Shown in pieces: positions 50,613 to 59,392 of a stretch of DNA of 64,000 bases. This DNA is from Theocolax elegans (lineage: Eukaryota > Arthropoda > Insecta > Hymenoptera > Cerocephalidae). The position numbers and the translations under genes are program-made. The notes under the pieces were generated by a model that was not told the origin of the DNA, did not search any database, and saw only the letters and a list, made by a program, of their open reading frames with translations. Within the stretch, counting starts at the first letter, position 1. Every line of letters starts with the position of its first letter. Location of the stretch: contig CM047426.1 of NCBI GenBank assembly GCA_026168455.1, positions 72,567,986-72,631,985 of the forward strand, given 5' to 3'.

Positions 50613-51431
50613 TTATAAAGCTATAGTTAACTCTGTTCCTGGGTATTCAGGCAAATTGAGTTTGTAAGCGGTTTCAAGTTTTTTAGGAACAAATCTGCCT
50701 CCAAGGTAATGATACTTTCCAGTAAAGCTACGAGCGCACATCTTAGGTGCTGTTAAAGACACCAACATTTCTGGATTTATTCCACCTTCTTTGGGTAAAC
50801 CATTTTCGACGTCCCATCCAGATGGTATATCAATGCTACAAATAGGTGCCTTTGAACCTTTTAAAATATTCATAATTGGAATAAAATCTGCCCTAACGGG
50901 TGGCTTGAAACTGAATCCAAACAGTGCATCTACAATCAGTTTATAATCACCAGTATCTCGAATGTCTGCAACCGCTTCTAAAACTGGGATATCGTTTTCT
51001 TTGCACTGATGAAGTAAATTGTGATACAACTGATTATTCGTTCTTTTTGGATAGTACAATTCCGGGGAGTATCCCAAGAGTTTCAAGTGTCTCGCGCAAA
51101 CCAAACCGTCTCCTCCATTGTTCCCAGGGCCACAACAAATCAAGACTGCATTATCACTACTCACGTTCAATGGATAACACTTTGCTATCGCGATTGCACA
51201 GCTTTGACCGGCCAATTCCATCAGCTGATCGACACTGAATTTGTAAACATCGAATAATTCTTTGTCAACGTTGATTGCCTCGGATTGAGTTAAATACTTA
51301 ACCATGTTTTCTTGATTTGAGATATTTAATTTGAATGAGGTACCAAACCTACGATAATGCTGACTAGACGGCTGTGCTAGTAATTTAACCAAGGGAATTA
51401 TTCGTGAGAAACAACGAGCAAACTGACGCAT
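50613..51431 (-). CDS. NAXE: NAD(P)H-hydrate epimerase
   Basis: A single-exon gene of 272 residues. NAXE interconverts the R and S forms of damaged, hydrated NADH and NADPH so that the ATP/ADP-dependent dehydratase NAXD can restore the S form. Visible family signatures: [43 protein letters not shown] (Rossmann-type nucleotide loop); [54 protein letters not shown]. The length and full-length collinearity with animal NAXE (AIBP) leave little doubt. The first 40 residues are basic, lack acidic residues and fit a mitochondrial targeting peptide; an internal Met at residue 43 would give a cytosolic form. It lies head to head with Patsas. Confidence 0.97.
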   Translation of the reverse strand: MRQFARCFSRIIPLVKLLAQPSSQHYRRFGTSFKLNISNQENMVKYLTQSEAINVDKELFDVYKFSVDQLMELAGQSCAIAIAKCYPLNVSSDNAVLICCGPGNNGGDGLVCARHLKLLGYSPELYYPKRTNNQLYHNLLHQCKENDIPVLEAVADIRDTGDYKLIVDALFGFSFKPPVRADFIPIMNILKGSKAPICSIDIPSGWDVENGLPKEGGINPEMLVSLTAPKMCARSFTGKYHYLGGRFVPKKLETAYKLNLPEYPGTELTIAL

Positions 51432-52007
51432 GAATGGAGTTTTGTTTTTGTTTTGCCGGCTACAAGGTAGGTTAACCTGAAAATCTATTTTAAATTAGTC
51501 AACGTAACAATCCATTTATACATCATTAGGTAGTTATAATTATCAATCCATACCTCGGTCTCACAGTTATCAAATTACAATTGCAATCAATATTTTACGC
51601 CCAAGTATATATTAAGAGGTATGTGAAAAGTGGCGATTATGATAATGATTATGCGATCCCCTACCCCTGACGGCCCTGACCCCTGTGTGTGCACTGTTTT
51701 TAGGGTATAGTAGATAGTGTCGACATCTGCAACGGTACGGCGGTAATTTTAAAATGTAAAACAAGATGTAAATAATCTAATTTGTACATAATAAAAGTAT
51801 ACGATGAGTAGGTCGTGAATAATATAATTAAAAAAGTCGAAATTACTAAACTCCACAATTAAATTATTTTCGTGTGAGAAGCTTAGCGATGATAAGAAAA
51901 AAAGTAGTTTAAATAATATTTGTAACGCGATAGGACACTATCAGTAAAAAGCATATGAGTTTCATTAAAAAAAAGGTCTAGTTTGACGTGTATAAGAGAA
52001 ATCGAAA
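51432..52007. promoter_or_regulatory. NAXE upstream region
   Basis: AT-rich stretch between the NAXE start and the duplicated CpG-rich block at 52008. It must contain the NAXE promoter. A donor/acceptor-like arrangement near 51460-51480 could mark a short 5' UTR intron, but this is not certain. No coding sequence is seen. Confidence 0.4.
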
Positions 52008-52020
52008 ATAATAAGTGGAG

Positions 52021-52380
52021 CGCATATTGGTAGAGTGGATAAAGGTGAACTGGTAACGAGTTGGTTTCTCGATCGAAACGTGACGTAAAGGACTCTGGTG
52101 CAGAGGGTGATGCGCATTGGATTATCGATTCGAACGCGCAACTCAGTATTCTGAATGGTATGGTGCAGTGTCGCTCGCGTGCGCGTTCACCCTCGGGCCT
52201 CGACTCTCGAGTTCTCCCTACAAAGGCGATCGGAGAGACGGAGATATAACAAGTGCCTTTTTTTGTCGAGTACGCGACTCGAAATTATCTCGAAACCTCG
52301 GGGATAAAATTGGGAGTATTGGTACGTCAAACGAGATATTCCGAAGCTCGCAATCACGGAGCCGCCAGCGTTTTGCAAGG
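52021..52380 (+). promoter_or_regulatory. CpG-rich block, candidate Patsas 5' UTR exon (copy 1)
   Basis: Much richer in CpG than its surroundings, oriented head to head with NAXE, and ending in GTTTTGCAAG/GTAAATAAATCC, which fits a splice donor on the plus strand. The frames across it lack an ATG in a useful position and have no known domain, so a non-coding first exon is more likely. The link to Patsas 7 kb downstream is inferred from position and strand. Confidence 0.4.
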
Positions 52381-53011
52381 TAAATAAATCCATTGGTTAC
52401 TCGTACGCTCGAGCTTTATTATTTGGCTGATACGCGTACACTGACGAGCACGCACCCCCGATAACCCACTGGGCCATTGGGCCACTCGCTATACGCAGCA
52501 CACACTTGCAGCTATATACACGAACTGCGGACAGTTGGTTTATTGGGTGTACTTACCGCGCCACTTTTCTCAAAGTAGAACGAGTGTTGATTTATAATCT
52601 TTTGGTTTACATTATACCTTTATAGACTTAAGTTTAACGAATGTAATATAGTATTATTAAGTAGCTTACTAAACTAAACAATTAGCAACTTTTTTTATAG
52701 AATGTAATTATATATATACACGTTTTAACACTTAGCAGTAGAGTTTGAAAGTTTAAAGTCGTATATTGTAAATTTGTAGATGAATAATCATTTGGTTGAC
52801 ATTGCGACATCGTTAACGTAGCTATCGTATTACGTGTTGATTTTAGGCCTCAGAGTTACTGGAGTACTGGATGGTCCGATCGGAATCCGTGAGGACTCAC
52901 TTTACTCAGGAAAGATAATTTTTTAATTAAATCGAGATTTCACTTTAACATTAGAGCTTGTAATCTCATCTCAAATATTAGATGCTAGATTTTACATTCG
53001 CTATAGAGCTC

Positions 53012-53015
<4 letters not shown>

Positions 53016-53054
<39 letters not shown>
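53016..53054. repeat. (CT)n microsatellite
   Basis: About 19 CT units within duplication unit 1. The counterpart in unit 2 is at 55650-55688. Confidence 0.9.
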
Positions 53055-53059
<5 letters not shown>

Positions 53060-53639
53060 TGCGATTAGTACATTATTTTTATTTATTTATTAATTATTTA
53101 TTTTGCCGTTTAACGTGATACGAGTGAAACTCAAGTTACTCACTAATTTTTACAGCGCTTCACGCAACTACTAAATCTAATAAGTAAATTTTGGTTTTAC
53201 ACCATTTACAGCTATATTTATTATCATGAGTAGTATATATAGAATCGTAACTTTATATATGCAGCTTCATTATTCGAATTAGCCATTTAACGAGAACCAG
53301 TGCGCATATTTTACAGTTTATCGCACGTACATTATATATCCTATATATCTATATATTTAAAAAGAATTTTAAATTTAATTGAAAAATTTATCGAGTTAAT
53401 CAATAAGTAAATACTGATATTTATTTAGTTAAATAATAAGACACTTTACACTTAATAAATTAATTTAATACTGATCAGAGAGGACGAGGAAAGAATACAT
53501 GTTATCTTTACAGTGGCAGGATTCGGAATAGAGTCTATATAATTTTTGAATATACACTTACGCTCTCTAGCATTTAACGCTTATCATTATCTCTTATCTG
53601 TTGACCCGCCAATATTTGAATATATATATATATATATAT

Positions 53640-54642
53640 GGGTGGTTCTCTGTGACATCGAAGATGAAAAAAATAAATATTGCTATAACTGTGGGAATAT
53701 GTTTTAGAGGTATCCAGTAGTTCTCCTGAATTTTTCAGATTTTTTCTGGGCCATTATTTAAGTTACAGAGAGTCAAAGTTGACATTTTAGCACTTTTTGC
53801 ATTATATGCCCATTTTCATGAATTTTTAGCTCCCAGGGGATGCATTTTTCACTAAAAACATAAGTATGACTTTTTTTGTAAAATTTTCCGAACTTTTCAT
53901 TAAAAATACTTTAAAGACATAAATGTATGCTGTCACACTCTTGTAAGCCATTTAAACCTTAAATAGTGAAAATCAGCAATTCTGCTCCGGACTCTGGTAA
54001 CCTAATACTGTCTAAAAGATGTCTTTTTATAGTCAGAAACTGCCTAAAAATTTCCAGAGTGGGTCTAAATCATTAAGATCACTTATGGTCAAATATCCGG
54101 GAAAAGTGCCCGAAATATTAATAGAAATGTATATTTGTTGCCTTATAACGATGAATCTAGTAGCATGATCATGGCAAAAAATTTGTGCACTTACCTTGGA
54201 GTGGTAGAAAAGTATCTTCACTTGTTTCAGTATCCATCTAATCCCCTGTAAGCTGCTAAAAATACAAATATTATTATACAAATGTAAAAAATTAATTTTT
54301 AAACATTTATAATGCTGAATTTTTAGTTTACATCCCTTACAAGATTATAATACTAATCTGAAGGATTACTATAAATATATAAACATCATTATTACAATAA
54401 CTGAATATACGTATTTAATACAAAAGATATATAAATAAATCGGATATGTAATTATAATGAATAATATGATAACGTGACAGTGACAAGTTTGTGAAATCTA
54501 AACAATGTATTGCTGAATAATAATAATAATGTTGATACTTTTATAGTAATCCTTCAGATTAGTATTATAATTCTTGTAAGGGATGTAAAACTAAAAATCC
54601 AGCATTATAAATGTTTAAAAAATAATTTTTTATAATTTTATA
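53640..54642. mobile_element. foldback element, truncated copy 1
   Basis: Begins GGGTGGTTCTCTGTGAC directly after a TA run, carries the full left arm and spacer, and stops about 115 bp into the right arm, where the tandem duplication junction occurs. Otherwise about 98% like the complete copy at 57301-58956. Confidence 0.8.
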
Positions 54643-54655
54643 ATAATAAGTGGAG

Positions 54656-55015
54656 CGCATATTGGTAGAGTGGATAAAGGTGAACTGGTAACGAGTTGGT
54701 TTCTCGATCGAAACGTGACGTAAAGGACTCTGGTGCAGAGGGTGATGCGCATTGGATTATCGATTCGAACGCGCAACTCAGTATTCTGAATGGTATGGTG
54801 CAGTGTCGCTCGCGTGCGCGTTCACCCTCGGGCCTCGACTCTCGAGTTCTCCCTACAAAGGCGATCGGAGAGACGGAGATATAACAAGTGCCTTTTTTTG
54901 TCGAGTACGCGACTCGAAATTATCTCGAAACCTCGGGGATAAAATTGGGAGTATTGGTACGTCAAACGAGATATTCCGAAGCTCGCAATCACGGAGCCGC
55001 CAGCGTTTTGCAAGG
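54656..55015 (+). promoter_or_regulatory. CpG-rich block, candidate Patsas 5' UTR exon (copy 2)
   Basis: Near-identical second copy of 52021-52380, again ending CAAG/GTAAAT. If the duplication is real, Patsas would have two tandem candidate first exons. Confidence 0.4.
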
Positions 55016-55644
55016 TAAATAAATCCATTGGTTACTCGTACGCTCGAGCTTTATTATTTGGCTGATACGCGTACAATGACGAGCACGCACCCCGATAACC
55101 ACTGGGCCATTGGGCCACTCGCTATACGCAGCACACACTTGCAGCTATATACACGAACTGCGGACAGTTGGTTTATTGGGTGTACTTACCGCGCCACTTT
55201 TCTCAAAGTAGAACGAGTGTGATTTATAATCTTTTGGTTTACATTATACCTTTATAGACTTAAGTTTAACGAATGTAATATAGTATTATTAAGTAGCTTA
55301 CTAAACTAAACAATTAGCAACTTTTTTTATAGAATGTAATTATATATATACACGTTTTTAACACTTAGCAGTAGAGTTTGAAAGTTTAAAGTCGTATATT
55401 GTAAATTTTGTAGATGAATAATCATTTGGTTGACATTGCGACATCGTTAACGTAGCTATCGTATTACGTGTTGATTTTAGGCCTCAGAGTTACTGGAGTA
55501 CTGGATGGTCCGATCGGAATCCGTGAGGACTCACTTTACTCAGGAAAGATAATTTTTTAATTAAATCGAGATTTCACTTTAACATTAGAGTTGTAATCTC
55601 ATCTCAAATATTAGATGCTAGATTTTACATTCGCTATAGAGCTC

Positions 55645-55690
<46 letters not shown>

Positions 55691-56266
55691 CCCTGCGATT
55701 AGTACATTATTTTTATTTAGTTATTAATTATTTATTTTGCCGTTTAACGTGATACGAGTGAAACTCAAGTTACTCACTAATTTTTACAGCGCTTCACGCA
55801 ACTACTAATCTAATAAGTAAATTTTGGTTTTACACCATTTACAGCTATATTTATTATCATGAGTAGATATATAGAATCGTAACTTTATATATGCAGCTTC
55901 ATTATTCGAATAGCCATTTTAACGAGAACCAGTGCGCATATTTTACAGTTTATCGCACGTACATTATATCTCCTATAATCTATATATTTAAAAAGAATTT
56001 TAAATTTAATTGAAAAATTTATCGAGTTAATCAATAAGTAAATACTGATATTTATTTAGTTAAATAATAAGACACTTTACACTTAATAAATTAATTTAAT
56101 ACTGATCAGAGAGGACGAGGAAAGAATACATGTTATCTTTACAGTGGCAGGATTCGGAATAGAGTCTATATAATTTTTGAATATACACTTACGCTCTCTA
56201 GCATTTAACGCTTATCATTATCTCTTATCTGTTGACCCGCCAATATTTGAATATATATATATATAT

Positions 56267-57075
56267 GGGTGGTTCTCTGTGACATCGAAGATGAAAAAAA
56301 TAAATATTGCTATAACTGTGGGAATATGTTTTAGAGGTATCCAGTAGTTCTCCTGAATTTTTTCAGATTTTTTCTGGGCCATTATTTTAAGTTACAGAGA
56401 GTCAAAGTTGACATTTTAGCACTTTTTTGCATTATATGCCCATTTTCATGAATTTTTAGCTCCCAGGGGATGCATTTTTCACTAAAAACATAAGTATGAC
56501 TTTTTTTGTAAAATTTTCCGAACTTTTCATTAAAAATACTTTTAAAGACATAAATGTATGCTGTCACACTCTTGTAAGCCATTTAAACCTTAAATAGTGA
56601 AAATCAGCAATTCTGCTCCGGACTCTGGTAACCTAATACTGTCTAAAAGATGTCTTTTTATAGTCAGAAACTGCCTAAAAATTTCCAGAGTGGGTCTAAA
56701 TCATTAAGATCACTTATGGTCAAAATATCCGGGAAAAGTGCCCGAAATATTAATAGAAATGTATATTTGTTGCCTTATAACGATGAATCTAGTAGCATGA
56801 TCATGGCAAAAAAATTTGTGCACTTACCTTGGAGTGGTAGAAAAGTATCTTCACTTGTTTCAGTATCCATCTAATCCCCTGTAAGCTGCTAAAAATACAA
56901 ATATTATTATACAAATGTAAAAAATTAATTTTTAAACATTTATAATGCTGAATTTTTAGTTTTACATCCCTTACAAGAATTATAATACTAATCTGAAGGA
57001 TTACTATAAATATATAAACATCATTATTACAATAACTGAATATACGTATTTAATACAAAAGATATATAAATAAAT
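56267..57075. mobile_element. foldback element, truncated copy 2
   Basis: Left arm and part of the spacer only. The right arm is missing because the sequence switches to unit 3 at CTGATATTTATTTAG. Confidence 0.8.
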
Positions 57076-58956
57076 CTGATATTTATTTAGTTAAATAATA
57101 AGACACTTTACACTTAATAAATTAATTTAATACTGATCAGAGAGGACGAGGAAAGAATACATGTTATCTTTACAGTGGCAGGATTCGGAATAGAGTCTAT
57201 ATAATTTTTGAATATACACTTACGCTCTCTAGCATTTAACGCTTATCATTATCTCTTATCTGTTGACCCGCCAATATTTGAATAATATATATATATATAT
57301 GGGTGGTTCTCTGTGACATCGAAGATGAAAAAAATAAATATTGCTATAACTGTGGGAATATGTTTTAGAGGTATCCAGTAGTTCTCCTGAATTTTTTCAG
57401 ATTTTTTCTGGGCCATTATTTTAAGTTACAGAGAGTCAAAGTTGACATTTTAGCACTTTTTTGCATTATATGCCCATTTTCATGAATTTTTTAGCTCCCA
57501 GGGGATGCATTTTTCACTAAAAACATAAGTATGACTTTTTTTGTAAAATTTTCCGAACTTTTCATTAAAAATACTTTTAAAGACATAAATGTATGCTGTC
57601 ACACTCTTGTAAGCCATTTAAACCTTAAATAGTGAAATCAGCAATTCTGCTCCGGACTCTGGTAACCTAATACTGTCTAAAAGATGTCTTTTTTATAGTC
57701 AGAAACTGCCTAAAAATTTCCAGAGTGGGTCTAAATCATTAAGATCACTTATGGTCAAAATATCCGGGAAAAGTGCCCGAAATATTAATAGAAATGTATA
57801 TTTGTTGCCTTATAACGATGAATCTAGTAGCATGATCATGGCAAAAAAATTTGTGCACTTACCTTGGAGTGGTAGAAAAGTATCTTCACTTGTTTCAGTA
57901 TCCATCTAATCCCCTGTAAGCTGCTAAAAATACAAATATTATTATACAAATGTAAAAAATTAATTTTTAAACATTTATAATGCTGAATTTTTAGTTTTAC
58001 ATCCCTTACAAGAATTATAATACTAATCTGAAGGATTACTATAAATATATAAACATCATTATTACAATAACTGAATATACGTATTTAATACAAAAGATAT
58101 ATAAATAAATCGGATATGTAATTATAATGAATAATATGATAACGTGACAGTGACAAGTTTGTGAAATCTAAACAATGTATTGCTGAATAATAATAATAAT
58201 AATGTTGATACTTTTATAGTAATCCTTCAGATTAGTATTATAATTCTTGTAAGGGATGTAAAACTAAAAATCCAGCATTATAAATGTTTAAAAAATAATT
58301 TTTTATAATTTTATAATAATATTTGTATTTTTAGCAGCTTACAGGGGATTAGATGGATACTGAAACAAGTGGAAATACTTTTCTACCACTCCAAGGTAAG
58401 TGCACAAATTTTTTTGCCATGATCATGCTACTAGATTCATCGTTATAAGGCAACAAATATACATTTCTATTAATATTTCGGGCACTTTTCCCGGATATTT
58501 TGACCATAAGTGATCTTAATGATTTAGACCCACTCTGGAAATTTTTAGGCAGTTTCTGACTATAAAAAGACATGTTTTAGACAGTATTAGGTTACCAGAG
58601 TCCGGAGCAGAATTGCTGATTTTCACTATTTAAGGTTTAAATGGCTTACAAGAGTGTGACAGCATACATTTATGTATTTAAAAGTATTTTTAATGAAAAG
58701 TTCGGAAAATTTTGCAAAAAAAGTCATACTTATGTTTTTAGTGAAAAATGCATCCCCTAGGAGCTAAAAATTCATGAAAATGGGCATATAATGCAAAAAA
58801 GTGCTAAAATGTCAACTTTCACTCTCTGTTACTTCAAATAATGGCCCAGAAAAAATCTGAAAAAATTTAAGAGAACTACTGGATACCTCTAAAACATATT
58901 CCCACAGTTATAGCAATATTTATTTTTTTCATCTTCGATGTCACAGAGAACCACCC
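57076..58956. repeat. tandem duplication, unit 3 (partial)
   Basis: Starts at the equivalent of 53414 (offset 3662), so it lacks the CpG-rich block and the CT microsatellite, but it contains the complete foldback element. This is probably the original right end of the unit. Confidence 0.85.
57301..58956. mobile_element. complete foldback element, 745-bp arms
   Basis: Left arm 57301-58045 and right arm 58213-58956 are reverse complements at roughly 97%, with a 167-bp spacer. The outer ends GGGTGGTTCTCTGTGAC are flanked by TA repeats on both sides, consistent with insertion at a TA target. The arms hold short open frames (74 residues on the minus strand at 58349-58573, starting MSFYSQKLPKN) of unknown nature. 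Facing outwards each arm also has an exon-like segment: TTACAG/GGGATTAG, an ATG (58352), then CCAAG/GTAAGT at 58394-58395. A transcript through it would fold into a very long double-stranded hairpin. Confidence 0.85.
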
Positions 58957-59207
58957 ATATATATATAATTAATTGCAAAAATATATCAAATACATATTTA
59001 TTTGCATGGGATAAATTGGCGGGTGAGAACATATACGCGTACTCGAGCGCGCGAACGAATGAAATAATGAAGAGATATACTAAAGTAAACAATGCGGTGA
59101 TCGAGAATAATAAAATAGTAATAAAAATTGCGCAGGTTTACCCGGTGAGTCCCGTAACAGGGCCGGGATCCGCGAAATCGGTATGGGAGCTCAGTCCGGA
59201 TCCAGAC
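58957..59207 (+). other. Patsas exon 1 upstream part and acceptor
   Basis: An acceptor ATTGCGCAG ends at 59135, only 179 bp after the foldback. From 59136 the reading frame of Patsas is open with no upstream stop in the exon, so the protein may begin further upstream, in another exon, than the ATG chosen at 59208. Confidence 0.5.
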
Positions 59208-59392
59208 ATGGTGGGGCACTTGCTGCCGAACAGCCCGCTCTCGGTCGCGACCCAGCAGAGCCAGAGCAGCTCGAAGAGCTCGAGGAACCGGGGGAGAAAC
59301 GGACCCGACGACAACGTCTACGCGGACGAGGCTGCACCGGGTCAAGGACCCACCGACGAGACCAAGCGGATCTTCGAGCTTCTGCGAACTGG
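59208..59392 (+). CDS. Patsas: Patsas coding exon 1
   Basis: [17 protein letters not shown], then a Ser/Arg-rich low-complexity stretch and [13 protein letters not shown]. Ends in phase 2 at ACTGG/GTACGC. Reading through the donor gives a frame that stops at 59540 and loses the ankyrin repeats. Confidence 0.75.

Larger units (their letters stand above)
52008..54642. repeat. 2.6-kb tandem duplication, unit 1
   Basis: Runs from ATAATAAGTGGAGCG at 52008 until the same sequence restarts at 54643 (offset 2635). Contents in order: a CpG-rich 370-bp block ending in a donor-like CAAG/GTAAAT (52379), AT-rich DNA, a CT microsatellite (53016-53054), a TA run, then a foldback element (53640 on) cut off inside its right arm. 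The CpG-rich block is a good candidate for promoter plus 5' UTR exon of Patsas. Confidence 0.88.
54643..57075. repeat. tandem duplication, unit 2
   Basis: Second copy of the 52008 unit: CpG-rich block (54656-55015), CT run (55650-55688), foldback left arm from 56267. It breaks off in the foldback spacer at about 57075, where the sequence jumps back to the equivalent of 53414 and starts unit 3. One-base indels against unit 1 are common. Confidence 0.88.

Noticed and set aside
52061..52249. 62-residue frame duplicated at 54696-54884
   Set aside because: Perfect repetition only reflects the tandem duplication. It lacks a domain and an ATG in good context, and lies in a likely non-coding 5' exon.
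58938..59135. Upstream extension of the Patsas frame into the foldback element
   Set aside because: It starts inside the element's terminal repeat and crosses an acceptor at 59135; the residues are unlike any palmitoyltransferase N-terminus.
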